This document shows positions 12,100 through 24,690 of a stretch of DNA of 64,000 nt, one piece after another. The stretch's first letter is position 1, and each line of letters starts with the position of its first letter. The stretch comes from Hemibagrus wyckioides. Lineage: Eukaryota > Chordata > Actinopteri > Siluriformes > Bagridae. The position numbers and the translations under genes are program-made. The stretch is taken from the NCBI RefSeq assembly GCF_019097595.1, contig NC_080710.1, positions 28,335,780 through 28,399,779 on the forward strand, written 5' to 3'. The notes under the pieces were generated by a model. The model was not told where the DNA came from, did not search any database, and worked only from the letters and a program-made list of their open reading frames with translations.

Positions 12100-12345
12100 G
12101 TATCAATTATCAATAATTTACTGGGAATATCAGCATCCTGGTCCGTCTGTAGCATCCGGTGCATTTTTAGAGGATGTGTAGTCTAGATGTTTATTCATTG
12201 CATGCATTCACATCCCACATGTTCTAGTTTGAGAATTCAATTTTGTATTCTGAATTTTTATATTCCTGTAAAGCCGCTTTGTGAGAATGTCCACTGTTAA
12301 AAATTCTATACAAATGAAATTAAACTGAATTGAATGGAGCTTTCG
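12100..12345 (+). repeat. fish retroposon 3' end
   Basis: It ends in 'gtaaagccgctttgtgagaa', then 'tgtccactgttaaaaa', then 'atacaaatgaaattaaactg' and 'aattgaa', a 3' end I know from many teleost LINE or SINE copies. The 5' border is arbitrary. Confidence 0.6.
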
Positions 12346-13994
12346 TATTGTATTTCCAGGTTTTGTCCACATCTCGTTTGTATAGATCCTGATTAGTTTG
12401 CTGTTTCTGTCCTTGGTTGCGAAGACTTGCTATACATTTTGAATTAATTCTACACCTTCATTTCTCATTTCCGTCCTCTGTGTTTCCTGATTTTGCCTCT
12501 TTCACTCTAATTATAGATATTCCACATTTACTGACATCTGCTTTTTTTTGTAATATTAACAATCATTACTGTATCTGTCGAATGAAACAACATGCGAAAC
12601 ATCCTGTTTTCACTCACTGCACAATAAATAATGCACAGATTCACAATTTGTCACTTTAATCACATGGTTTATTCCGTTCCTGTGTTAATTAATCTAGTCC
12701 AAAAAAGCATTGTGAAAGCTGGGAATCTAATTAGTAGCCTTTGGTTAATTGAGGTCCGTAACTGAACAGCGATATTCTGAAAAACTATCGATAAGATGAC
12801 TAGTCAACTCCTTTTGCTAAAGATCATGCAGTCATGCTGCACAGAAGCGAAGAAATATCATCACATATCAGTTCTTGAGGGAAAGTGTCACTCCTGCAAA
12901 GGCTGAGATAAATAATTAAAGAAGCATGCAAGCAAAATGATGAATAAGTGTGTAAGGGAATGAAGGAAGAGTCGGTGTGAATAAGCCAGGAGCCAGCGTG
13001 CAGTGTTGAGTTGCATGTTGATAGGTTTCAACCCTAAGGCTGTTCTCAGCTATGGTTCCTTGAGAACTTGTCGCCTTTGGCTTGCATGCACAGACTAGTG
13101 TCTACCAGTGTCTACCGGTGAGAATGAGGCACTGTTGAGAGATACTCACGCGACATTTCTCTTCCACTGTCCTTTTTTTTTCTTTTAAATCTCTCCTGCA
13201 TTCACTTTTTAAAAAAAAAAAAACCTGTGCAATAATTGCACAAACAAATAATCTGTGCACTACAGCCTTCACTCCTACATGCATGTTATCTTGGTGAAAG
13301 TAAGAGACTGGGGAAGTTAAGAGCACGAGCATGGAAAAAAGACGAGCCTTTCTTCCCCCTCGAGGGATCAGGTGCCTTCATCCAAGAGTGGAAGATGAGT
13401 TCTAGCAGGCACGCTCGACTGCAGGCGTTTGATCAAACGCAGACGATGCTGAGAGTACGGCGCGCGGCAGAAGAGGGATTTTAATGAGCGCTTTTTCAAA
13501 GCTAGCTGTGGGCTTTCTCTCGATCTGCTCAGATGTAGGAAAAAGTTCAGTGTCAGTCGAACTCCTGGCGCCATTGTCATTCTGTGTACAGAGGGCTGTT
13601 GTCGCTCAATGACAAAGACGCATTGTGGCAAGAATCTTGCTCTTGTTTGACCCACAAACACAGCGCAGTGAATTCCTCACTGGTGTTAATCTGTGCATCA
13701 ACTCGAAGGATGAGCTGATCCAGAAGAGGCTCAGGATGGGAAAGAATGGTGACAGTGCAGTGACAGTAACACTTCTCCAACAAACATTCCACCTCCAGCT
13801 TCTTCAGGACACAGCTCTACACAAACAGAGCTTCTGAATTATTCTTATTCGACATTCGATTCTCGCACACAGACACCGAGTCCTAGCAACTCCTCTTTCC
13901 CACAGACGAAGGAGTGAGTAATTGAGTATGTTTGTGTCTGAAAAGGTTTAAAACCTAACGGATTTGAGTGACTCAAAGGCCAACCTGTTTACCT
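12346..13994. other. noncoding DNA, no gene seen
   Basis: Overlapping short open frames on both strands (12417-12659, 13102-13837) have no domains. A GC-richer patch lies at about 13310-13500. Nothing else is supported. Confidence 0.45.
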
Positions 13995-13995
13995 G

Positions 13996-14030
<35 letters not shown>

Positions 14031-14101
14031 TCTCTCTCTCTCTCTCTCTCTGCCTACTGAACGAGTCACTGCTTGTGCTCCTGCACATACCTATTTTTTC
14101 C

Positions 14102-14155
<54 letters not shown>
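13995..14155. repeat. two (TC)n polypyrimidine tracts
   Basis: TC runs at 13995-14052 and 14100-14155 flank about 45 bp of ordinary sequence. Uninterrupted pyrimidine strands of this length can form triplex (H-DNA) structures. The 116-codon open frame across them is mostly Ser-Leu from the repeat and is not a gene. Confidence 0.9.
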
Positions 14156-14160
<5 letters not shown>

Positions 14161-16064
14161 GGCCTCTACGTTCTTCAGATTGCAACCTGAAAGAACCTTT
14201 GTGCCCATCTGCCTGGCTGAGACGCTAAACAATCCATCCCTAACCACACAAATCCAGTTTGTGCAATTGTTTTTCACTGATTTTAGGCTGCCACAAATCC
14301 CTGCTGGTGGGTAAACCCTGACAGAACAATAAGCATCGCTATCTGTGTTTTAACTGGTGCTGGGAGCACCCACTGGCTCGCTTCCAAAACACCTCATTCA
14401 CATGGAATTTCACAACACACCCATGTTATTTCGCTGTCTTATTTTTTTTTTTTGGGGCTGAACACCGTGTTCTCTCCTGTGATTGGTGCAGCTGCAGTAG
14501 ACGGGTGTCCACAGGGGATTTGGAGCGTGAATTGGCATTGCCAGTCCGGTCGTGTCGGAACACGTGTGTGTGTGGTGTTGTTGTTGTTGCAGTTTTCTAA
14601 AGCGCGAGTGGGAGGATAACCTTGGGGGTGTTTGAGGTGAACATCGTAGCTGCATTCCGATTGCAATGGCAATCTTTCAAAGTCATGTTTCCTAGGGAAG
14701 CATTTCGTAAGTGTTTCATAAAAGCTTTACGTGCCATACTGATAAGTACGTGGACTTTACTGTACTCTACTATCGCTCACTCTCTCACTCACTGACAAGA
14801 CACATGTTCCAAATATCTGCATCCTTATCTGTACCATAATCTTCTCGCGACGTCAATAAAGTAGTAAAGTTACTGCCTCCGCTGACCATGTAAAGCTCGT
14901 GGATGCTTCCGGATAACATTTACACCAGATAACCCATGTGCATGGTACAGAGCATGTGTACGACTCATTCCAGACATTCCTCTTATCCACTATCTCATGT
15001 CCCAGTTTCGTCCCTGTTGCCATGGATACAGAGCATACACTCTTGAAGGTGCGGCATGTGTGCTGTGCTCGTGTGTGTGTGTGTGTGTGTGTGATGTCTG
15101 TGGCATGGACCCACGGGATTAAACTTAAAAAACTGCTCACTTGCCACGATGCAGCCGGTGCTTTTGTGATCCATCGCACTCAGTTTGCTCTCAATTAAAG
15201 GCATGAATGGGACTGAAGGGCACTCTGAGTCGACGAGTAGGTACACGGAAACAAACAGAACAACTTAATGATGCTTTATAACAGAAAGCCAGTGAGAAAG
15301 TGCTCCATTATTGCGAATACAATGACGATAAATAGACTGATCTAATGAATGAAAATGAATGTTTGTCTTTAGTATTCTGTACTCACAGCATTTCACAAAT
15401 TTATCTCACACAGCAGGCAATTTCGGGGGAAAAGTGCTGGAGTTATTGCAACGCCAAGTGTCATCTGGACCAACAGTAACATTTCAGGCATTTTAGAAAT
15501 GCAACAAATCACATGTAATGCTTGTGCAATAAACGGTTTGTAGACTGAGGTAATGAGATCTGATATAAAATTCTTTCATATAACGTCTGAGATACTGCAT
15601 ATCATGAAAGTTGTTTTTTTTTTTTTTTGTCCTGCCAGAGAGATAACTAACACTCCATGATGGTATGTGGGTCAGATGAAACCAGAATGCAGGTACGTGA
15701 TACTCACTCATTCATCTCGAAAAATAACAAGTGCCGTGCGATTTGAGAGAGAGAGTTAGAGTTTGTTCTTTCGTTCATAATTTCATTCACGTGAAAGTCT
15801 GGCTTTGCTTGTTCAAATCTGTATGCAAATTTACATTCATGACATTTGGCCCTTAACCGTCCAGACATACGCAGATGTTTATGAATATTTATTTTATATT
15901 ATATAAATAAATTAAATATCATATAAATAATACTCAAAAAATTGTCCATGAGTTTTTGAAAATATGCAAAAACAAAAAGAAAAATAAATAAATAAAAAGA
16001 AAATGTGAAGTAACAGAATTTTTTGAAATTCTTATTCCACTTATGGAAAATTTAATGATTTTCT
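14156..16064. other. noncoding DNA with a GT tract
   Basis: (GT)n lies at 15070-15093 and a T tract at 15612-15629. Open frames at 14410-14672 and 14853-15246 occur on both strands without domains. Confidence 0.45.
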
Positions 16065-16460
16065 GGCGGTGAGTCTGATATAAAACAGAGTCAGGACACT
16101 GTTGGCTTTCAGTGTGTTTTAGACGTGTGTTTTTGTGGTTAAAGATAACAAATTTTATCTGCTTATGAACAAGCACTTGGGGCATCTCAGAAAGCAGAAA
16201 TGGGTTTGATATCAACATTTACTTTGAAGATAGAAACAGAAAATAGCTGTTTTTGGAACTTCTCTATGAATATTTCACCCCTAGTAGGCTAGGGAAAACC
16301 AGAAATCTTTAGTGTCCAAATCTGAGTGTCTACTTTCATATGAGCTTCATATTAACCACCACTGTGGAGTGAGACATGACAAAGACATTCACTGCTGGAC
16401 ATGGACACAACCAAACAGGAGCAAATTCCATTTTTTGGTCTCTGGTAAAAAAAGATTTAA
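16065..16460 (+). repeat. dispersed repeat X, copy 1
   Basis: It shares long collinear runs with 24264-24690 and 55622-55980: 'gtctgatataaaa', 'cttggggcatctcagaaagc', 'cccctagtaggcta', 'tttcatatgagcttcatatt', 'gtggagtgagacatgacaaa' and 'acatggacacaac'. I do not recognise the family. No terminal repeats or open frame are seen. Confidence 0.7.
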
Positions 16461-17633
16461 GAGCGTTCATATGTGCAGTTTGACGATAAGGTGCTTTTGC
16501 TTAACACTTGGATCTTATCCAAAATATCAGTTCACGATGTGGTTCATTGCTCGAGGGCAGTGGATTCCAGAGTAGTACACCGTGTTCATATAGTGGCATG
16601 ATATTATTACACCTCCACACAAGGGTCTGATAATAAAACAAAGGGAAATTAAATTGCAAAAATGGCATCACATAAGAAATTACAGACCACAAACGAACAG
16701 CCTGGTCAGCAGCCGGGGATAAAAGGCTACGCTTTGCTGTCCACACAGGATTTCTTTGTATGGAAGCCAGATTTTTTTCCCCTATTTTTCAACATATTTG
16801 TATATGTCTGGACCTATTAAAAATACTATTTAAAAAAAAAGAAGAAAAAGTGAATATTTATTAATTATTTAAGAAGACAGCCAGTGAGTCCACGCAGCAA
16901 AACCTGGAAGCAGGGAGCAGGATGGAGAAAAGTCTTGCTGCAAGTCCTCCTTGGATCTTGATGGATGGGTCGAACCGTTGCAGGACCTCCAAGGGAGCGT
17001 AATGTAAAATGTAGTGTAGAACTAACATCAGTTAGGTACTGTATGCATTTCTTGCTTTGTATGCAAGCATCAGTAGAATATATCTCAAGATATATCTCCA
17101 GTGGACGATGGACGATGTGGGAGAATGTGTGGACTGAAAACATGTTCTGCAGCCGCATTATAGATCAGATTATGTAGAATAATTTAATTTAAGGGGGAAA
17201 AACACTGTTTAAAGATAGTTATGTTGTCAACTGTCATCAAAATGAGGTCTTGAGATATTTTGTGTATTGACTTGGACTTGTACTTGGACCTGGTTTTGGT
17301 TTAGGATGTTGGTCTCACTAAATATGAACATTTTTATATTTTTTTCCATATACTTTCTTCCATTTCCCACCTGGATAGTTAATGCTACTTTTATTGTAAT
17401 TTATTGAAATTCTCTTTTTAGAATATTTTTTTACTTTTTTTTGTATTTTATTTTCTTATTTATTATCTATATTACATTTATCATTTCATCTTATTTATAT
17501 TATCTATATCATATTTATTTTCTTATTCTTATTGGGTTTTTTTATGTTGTACTGCAGAAGGCAGTGTTTATGAAATAGAATTAGAATTAGAACTAATGCT
17601 TGCATTAGTCTTTTCTTTCAGCAAACACAAAAC
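16461..17633. other. noncoding DNA, no gene seen
   Basis: AT-rich. Short open frames overlap on opposite strands at 16865-17177 and have no domains. Confidence 0.45.
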
Positions 17634-17785
17634 TGGGATGTGGTTAAGGTAGTTAAGGTCCACCAAGCTGCCATTGCTGGGCCCCTGAGCAAGGCCCTTA
17701 ACCCTCAACTGCTCAGTTGTATAAAATGAGATAAGTTGCTCTGGATAAGGGCGCCTGCTAAATGCCAGAAATGGAAATATAAAAA
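17634..17785 (+). repeat. tRNA-derived SINE, missing most of the head
   Basis: 'gggatgtggttaagg' jumps directly to 'tccaccaagctgccattgct', so the B-box region is deleted. The central domain and the tail 'ggataagggcgcctgctaaa' are intact. Same family as 1031-1228. Confidence 0.8.
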
Positions 17786-18960
17786 CTGAATCTGATCATT
17801 AGTGCAATTAACAAACGAAGTTAACTTAGCTAACAGCTTTATTTAGACTTGAACTTGACCTGGTTGACCCTCACATTCCTAAATCTCAGCTATTTCTGAT
17901 CTTAGACCTAGACAAAGGTCATCTTGACTACGATCCTAATATCAGGTGTAATATTCCCAAAGTAAGACAGAAAGGTTTTATGGGTAGCAACACCTTTTTT
18001 TGTTTTCCGTAGTTTATTTTTTGCTGTTGCGAAAGCCTGGTCCTGTATTAAGTAACATATTACAATGTTGCACCTGAGTAGGTTTGCATGGAATGTTTTG
18101 CCTTTGCTCATTACGCCTTCTGTAGTGTTGTGCAAGCTTAGATTTTATCTCCTGTTTTACTTGAGCAAATACCATCTTGATAAGAGGCCGTATCCAAAAG
18201 AGGCGGCCACCGAATTGCACAGGAACAATTCCGCCCGAAGCACGACCCTCATGGTAAATATATATAGATTTTTTTCTTTTCTTTTACAGCATTCCCGATA
18301 AAGACATGCAGCTATGCGATGTGTGATATTCAAGGGCTATTTCACACCTCTTTATTTGATCCTTTTTTATCCGTGCTGCTGTATGCAGAGTCGACTGTAA
18401 GCGCTTAACTGGGCTTTGGAACACTTACACCAGGTTTCTCCTGGAGCTTAAAGATTACTCACAGCCTGTAGTCTCTCGCTCGTCTTCCACATAACACCCT
18501 AAGTGGAAGGTTATATTGGTTTTTACCCATAAGTGTGGTTACAGCCCTATTTTAAGCCCCTGGCTCACACAGGCATGCTAATTACATGACAGTGAAGCTC
18601 GAACATTCTTTTACTTGCATGAGGTATAAGATATAAAGGTGTAACATAGACTATAGGTGTGTTTTTGCTACATAACCTTTTAAGACCCCAGCTCCTTTTA
18701 GCTCCTGAGCTGTAACTCCAGGAATCTGCTTCGATCCTGCTCCTGAGGAGGTAGTTTTTTTGGAACGTAACATACTGAAATTTCACTGTGTGACTGGTCA
18801 CATAATTATAATGATTTATAACAATACATGAAACAGAGTGTAGAATATAATTATTGTATATCAGGTGCTGCAGCATGACTGGCAATTATTTTTCAATGTT
18901 TATTTTTTTCCAAACACCCAGGGAGTGTTCAGTACTTGCTTCTAGTAGGTTACAGAGTAC
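17786..18960. other. noncoding DNA, no gene seen
   Basis: Open frames at 17908-18301 occur on both strands and have no domains. Nothing else can be supported. Confidence 0.45.
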
Positions 18961-20003
18961 AAACAACAAAGACATAACATCTTTACAACAATGAACCCAA
19001 CAACGTTACAACTATAGACACATGGTTATCTAAATGAGTGTCGCAGTATTACAGTATAACAGTGTTACAGTGGCATGTACCCATGTACTCAGCTCTACCA
19101 TTACAACATTACAACAATAGACACAAACAACATTACAACAACAGACATAACAAAGTTAAAGCAACAGAAATAACATATCGTTACAGTGGCAGACACAAGC
19201 AACATTACAACACACATAACAATATTATAACAATAGACACAAACAATAACAGCAACTTTACAACCGCAGACACAAACATTACAAAAACAACAGACACAAA
19301 CAACATTACAGCAGCAGAAACGAACAGCATTACAACAATAGATATAGCAACATATGAGACACAAACAACACTACAATAAGAGTCACAATCAACATTATAC
19401 AACAGTAGGCATAAACAACAACATTAACATTAATAGACATAGCTTTACAATATTAGACCCAAACAACAACTTTACAACAGCAGGCAGGAACAACATTAGA
19501 AGAACAGACACAAACAACATTACAACAACAGACATAACAACATTAGATCAATAGACACAAACAACATAACAATGACAGACACAAACAACACTACTACAAC
19601 AGATATAACAAAATGACAACAATATAAATAACAACATATCAGACACAAACAACACTACAATAACAGACACAAAGAACAACCTTACAACCATAGGCACATA
19701 AAAGCTACAAACGTGTAAAAGCTAAAAACGTGTTCAGTTTTACAATCACAACATTTCAGCAACACACACAAACAACAGCATTACAATGACAAACATAACA
19801 ACATAACAATGGCAGAAAAAAACAGAAAGAGCAACATAAATAGACACAAACAACAATACACAAAACAACAGTAGACAAAAACAACATCAGAACAACAGAC
19901 ACAAACAACGTTACGACAGAAGACAACATTACAGCGTCATAGAAAAACAATGTTACAGCTATACACACATGGTTATCTGAATGAGTGTACAGTATTGACA
20001 TAA
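18961..20003. repeat. ACA-rich degenerate tandem array with bracketing repeats
   Basis: About 1 kb of imperfect units of roughly 24 bp built from 'agacacaaac' and 'aacattacaacaac'. The plus strand is very poor in G and T. A direct repeat brackets the array: 19004-19050 and 19952-19995 share 'cacatggttatct' and 'aatgagtgt' in the same order. Thr/Asn-rich plus frames and Val/Cys-rich minus frames are by-products. Confidence 0.85.
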
Positions 20004-20369
20004 ATTGCACAGTATTATTGTTATAATGTAATAGTAAGTGGTTTTCAGTACATGTAGCTTGATGTAACACAATAAATCTATATTTGTAGTCGAATCTGTT
20101 TAGTTCTCGAAATATCTGTACTCGTGTTTATATTTTGCCCCCAGAAACTCATGGGAAATAACCGTGATGTAGAAATCTCTGTTCTGTCTCTGACAGTTCC
20201 TCAAACTCATTTACATCATTCCACTACATAATAAACTATAGAGTTTATTTTATTTAAAATCATAAGAGTTTGACAGAGAAATAAAGCCATTAAATACAAA
20301 AAATCTGAAGATTTCATTACGAATTTCATTTTCTATCCTGAATTTCCCTCCATGTATTCAAAAAATCTA
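20004..20369. other. AT-rich noncoding stretch
   Basis: No repeat family or gene recognised. Confidence 0.45.
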
Positions 20370-20492
20370 GCTATCACCTACTGTAGAGTGTGTATTACTA
20401 AAGCCAGAGCACTGTATGCTGTGCATAAGTAAATACCCCCTCCATAGGTTTGCACAGATTTTCACAGATTTGTGGGCAGTTACTAAGGATGC
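20370..20492 (+). repeat. dispersed repeat Y, copy 1
   Basis: Collinear with 23602-23727: 'actaaagccagagca', 'ctgtgcataagtaaat', 'cctcc', 'tttgcac' and 'tttcacagattt'. The family is unknown to me. Confidence 0.65.
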
Positions 20493-20625
20493 TCTCAATT
20501 CATCTTTCAGTCTTCAAGATCTTCTCCATCTTCTCAGCTGACTACTTGCTCACTCCTGTATGAAAGTTAAACCCTTCTGCGTGTGCTATTTTTGTTGCAT
20601 TGTGTGGGATCTCGGGGGGGGGATC

Positions 20626-20723
20626 TTTTTCCAGTCTTCAACTGTCCAGTTTGGGTGAGTGTGCATGCACCTGTCTCAGATTCTTGATGAAGTCTTCGGA
20701 TGTTGTAGCCCGTCCACTTCGAG
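20626..20723 (+). repeat. dispersed repeat Z, copy 1, left part
   Basis: It contains 'tgtccagtttgggtgag', 'tctcagattcttgatg' and 'tgttgtagcccgtcc', in the order of a repeat common in many fish genomes. It is interrupted at 20724 by a hAT-like element and resumes at 21433. Confidence 0.6.
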
Positions 20724-21432
20724 CAGTGGCGGACCATGCATTCACACCTATGCCTTCACTGGTGTCCTTCCTGAACTATCATTATAATGCCACGGCAACA
20801 GATACTAATCAACCGTTAAATAGAAAAGTATTAAAGAAGTTAGGCTACAGTATTTCACACCTCACAAGGAATAGTCAATTTTATTACAGTCCGCCTTGAA
20901 AATGCATTTGTAAGGATGTCTGCGACCTAATCCATTTCTTCTCCTCTGTCAGCCATTGTGAGTTAAAATATATATATATTATTTAGTTTGTGCGGTTCGC
21001 TGCCTCTGACTACTCCAATTATCCAATCAAAGGACGGGAAATCGCTGACGTAATCGTATGCCTGCTAGATGGCCCCAGTGACGCCAACTCGAAATCTGAT
21101 TGGTTAATGTAACAATTTCATTGCCACTTATTTTAAGCTACAGACGCCTGCACTATTGATTCTTGAGGCAGATTTCTTTCACCCTGGCAACACATGATGT
21201 CAGCCACTGGCTGAAATATGATTGGATAAATACTCTTATCATAAATATACACTACTGGAAGCAGCACAACCAAGAGAAAAGCTTTGAAATGTAGAGAATA
21301 GACTATTGGGAATAATTTAATACACATTCATGGAAAAATATATTAAATATATTAAAATGAAAGTCAGTGATTCAGATCACTGCTGTTTACGCCAGCAGAG
21401 AAGGCCTTGCTGGCCCTGACGGTCTGCCACTG
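20724..21432. mobile_element. hAT-like non-autonomous transposon
   Basis: A 709-bp unit whose ends are short inverted repeats: CAGTGGC(G/A)GACC on the left and its complement on the right. The 8 bp outside each end are acttcgag (20716-20723) and acttcgaa (21433-21440), a 7-of-8 direct match, as expected of the 8-bp target duplication made by hAT-superfamily transposases. No transposase frame is present. The surrounding repeat Z reads through when the unit is removed, which supports the borders independently. Confidence 0.7.
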
Positions 21433-21800
21433 ACTTCGAATGCTTTTCTGCTCACTATGGTTGTTAAGAGTGATCAGAAAGTTACTATAGACCTCCTGGC
21501 AGCTCAAACCAGTCAGGGGATTTTTCTCTGATCGCTCATAAAAAAGGTGTTTCTATCCTCAAACCTGCTGCTCACTGGATGTTTTTTTGTTTTTCGCACC
21601 ACTCTGTGGAAACTTTATAGACTGTTTATGTGAAAATCCCAGTCCATCATCAGTTTCTGTAAACCATCTAACACCAACAACCATGCCAGGGTTAGAGTCA
21701 CTGATATCACATTTCCCCTCATTTTTGATGTTTGATGTAAACATCTCTCAAGCTCTTGACTTATATTTGCATCGAGCTCCTGTTACATAATTAGCACATT
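21433..21800 (+). repeat. dispersed repeat Z, copy 1, right part
   Basis: It carries 'atgcttttctgctcac', 'gctcaaaccagtc', 'tgctcactggatgttttt', 'caccaacaaccatgccag', 'tcactgatatcaca' and 'tgtttgatgtaaacat'. The same order appears in the copy at 35300-35776. Confidence 0.65.
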
Positions 21801-22527
21801 AGATATATGACTATTATCTTTTTTTTTTATATGGAATGGAATATTATCTATTTGCATGAATATTAATACATCTTTGAACAACAAAGCAGAAACCTCCTCT
21901 GCTTTTGTATTGCTATGCCTTGTGGTGCGCATCGATAAACCAGCTTATAACAATATGGCTAATGATTTATCCAGCTATCCTGCAGCTGTTATGTCTGTAA
22001 TATAAATCGTGTGATGGTGCAATTACAGTAGAAACAAGACAAGATCGTCAGGAATATCAACATTTTCCTCAGAAACGTTGCTCAATCGTTACGAAACGGT
22101 TTTACACTACAACGCAATTACGTTATGGTAGGCAGCTAACTGTACTTCAGTGGAATTTAACATGTTGAGAACACACACACACAAACACACACACACACAC
22201 ACCTAGTCCCTTACAATCAGACTGTGTAATTATTACTTTAAAGTTGTGTCTCATGACTAATCTTTTATTCAGCCAGTTTGATTTTTATTGTGCTTTGTGT
22301 ATGTGGGAGTGTGCATGCATATGTGTATGTGTGTGTGTGTGTGTGTGTGTATATTCATTTTAGCTCACATGGTTTGTTTACAGGCTACGTGATCCATCTA
22401 TCATAAAGCGCACAGAGCTCTGTCATACACTCAGTCTTGTTTTTCATTCTACGCTCTCTGGATTGCACCCTGAAATAACCTTTCTGCTTGTCTGCCTGTC
22501 TGAGAAGCCGAGAAATCTATTCTCATC

Positions 22528-22558
<31 letters not shown>

Positions 22559-23601
22559 GTCCTGTTTGTGCAACTGTATTTCTGCGGTTTTATACTCCCA
22601 CAAATCCCTCTATAAGACGTATAGATGTTCGGTGCGCCTCTGTTAGTCTGCGAGAGCGCTTCTTCCTATAGTCTGCCGTCGAGACAGAAGTAATGGAAGG
22701 ATTGTGTAATGGTTACTGTAAATCTGTGTCTCAGTAGAGATGGGCAGTGTTTTATCCGCCCTGTTTCATTCATATTGCGATATCTGTTTCTATATTCAGC
22801 AGTGTTGTAGAGTCGATCAGAGTATGCAGCCAGCTGCACGTTCGAGCGGTATAAATAGCACAGAGCTCTGTGACACACATTGTTAGCATGCTGAAAACTA
22901 TGTTCAGTCTCTCAAAACCTCTCTCTCTCTCTCTCTTTTTCTCTCTCTATCTTCTTCACTCAGCCAAATCTGATCCATGTACATTTCACGCCTCTGGCAA
23001 AATCTTCTTATTCCCCTTCTATTTTTTTCTTGGCAATATATAGTACGCTGCATTTTTATTTATTTTTTTTTTTTTTTGTGGTTCCAACTTCAAGAAATGG
23101 GTTCAAGTTCAATGCGACTTATAAAATATGTAGAAGTGAACTGAGAAATTTTTCTAAGGGGGGAAATAAATCTCGATTTAACTGGAAAACGCTGATCCGG
23201 ATCACTCTAATTAGACACATGCAGCACGTAGTTGAATGTGTGGCAGCTGGGGAAAACCCTTCACATGCTCGTGTCTCGAAGTCTGAGGGAACGATCGGAT
23301 GTAAAGAATTCACTCGGATTGTGGAGTAGGAGACGCTGACATTTTGACAAACGGTGTCTGATTATAAACAGAAGTGATTAGAGTTCAGTTACTGTAGATG
23401 TACAGTTTGATCAAACGGAAAACCGAATTAGCTAGCAAGATTCAGCCACGTTATACACATACATTCGTTTACAGTTGATACTAACGCCGTGCGCATCTCG
23501 GCTTACGGTAATTTCCAGGCTTACAGTAAATATGTCACCAAACAAGTGGACTCACGTTCAATAAAACATTGTTAATTAAAGATTGTTAATTCATTAAATT
23601 G
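21801..23601. other. noncoding DNA with several microsatellites
   Basis: (CA)n at 22169-22201 and 22529-22557, (TG)n at 22321-22351, (CT)n at 22920-22948, and a T tract at about 23060-23078. Short open frames at 22666-22878 and 23030-23329 show no domain. Confidence 0.5.
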
Positions 23602-23727
23602 GCTCTCACCTACAGTACAGTGTGTGTTACTAAAGCCAGAGCAGTACATACTGTGCATAAGTAAATGCCTCCTCCAGAGATTTGCACTGACTTTCACAGA
23701 TTTTTAAAGACTCTTAATAAAGATACC
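23602..23727 (+). repeat. dispersed repeat Y, copy 2
   Basis: Partner of 20370-20492. The match ends near 'ttaataaagatacc', where copy 1 reads 'ttactaaggatgc'. Confidence 0.65.
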
Positions 23728-23751
23728 TGGGAAAAATTAGACATATTTGAG

Positions 23752-23970
23752 TTAATGGTGGTTCAAGTGGTTAAGGCTCTGGGATGAGGATCAGGGTTCA
23801 AGCCCCAGCACCACCAAACTCCACTGTTGGGCAATTGAGCAAAGCCCTTCCCTCCCTTCTCCAGGGGTACTGTATCGTAGCTTCCCCTGCGCTCTGACCC
23901 CAACTTCCTTAGCTAAGGAATCCCTGTAATGTCTGTGTAGGGATAGTAAAGGCTTCATGCCCTCAGACAT
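23752..23970 (+). repeat. tRNA-derived SINE, second subfamily
   Basis: The head contains 'agtggttaaggctctggg' and the B-box-like 'gggttcaagccccagc'. The body 'ccactgttgggcaattgagc' is followed by 'ctgcgctctgacccca'. This 3' half differs from the SINE at 1031 and agrees with the one at 25886, so it defines a second subfamily. Confidence 0.7.
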
Positions 23971-24010
23971 CATCTTATTTCCTTATTCCAGATAGAATAC
24001 TATTCTGGTT

Positions 24011-24037
24011 TAATAAATAAATAAATAAATAAATAAA
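24011..24037. repeat. (AATA)n microsatellite
   Basis: Perfect tetranucleotide run. Confidence 0.9.
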
Positions 24038-24263
24038 ACCACCAACAGTCTGAATCTATGAAGCTTCGTTAGCTGTAGTTCCCTAGACACTCTTTTATTT
24101 AAATGATTAATGAACACTACAGTGACTTTTGGCTTAATATGACTGAATAGGTCTGAACTTAGTGTGCTTAACCCTTTTTACCAGCACACTCACCTTCCAT
24201 TACGCAGGTGGAATAGAAGTTATCTGACATTTTCAATCAGCACAAACAAATGAATTATATTAT

Positions 24264-24690
24264 GGTGGCAAGCCTGATATAACATGAGTCAGGACTCTGT
24301 TGGCTTTCAGATGTGTGTTTTTCCCTCTGCTGCATAACCTTACACAGAATTTTGAGTAACTGAAGATCAAATTTGAGCTGCCTTTTAGATGAACAAACGC
24401 TTGGGGCATCTCAGAAAGCAGAAATGGGTTCAACATTTACTTTGAATATAGAAACATTTGTGCGAAGAATTTTTGTTTTTGGGAACTTTTTCGATGAATA
24501 TACTGCCCCTAGTAGGCTACATAAAACAGAAATACTTATGAAACGCTACAAAATCTGAAAGCACAGAGTGTTTACTTTCATATGAGCTTCATATTACTTA
24601 CCATTTGCCACAAAAGACATTAAGTGCTCAACATGGACACAACAAAAAGAGGCGGAAATTCCATTTTTGGCTTCTGGGGAAAAGATTTAC
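24264..24690 (+). repeat. dispersed repeat X, copy 2
   Basis: Collinear with 16065-16460 and 55622-55980. Relative to copy 1 it has an extra stretch near 24320-24380. Best-kept words: 'cttggggcatctcagaaagc' and 'tttcatatgagcttcatatt'. Confidence 0.7.

Noticed and set aside
13964..14314. 116-codon Ser/Leu-rich open frame
   Set aside because: Produced by the two TC tracts; no domain outside them.
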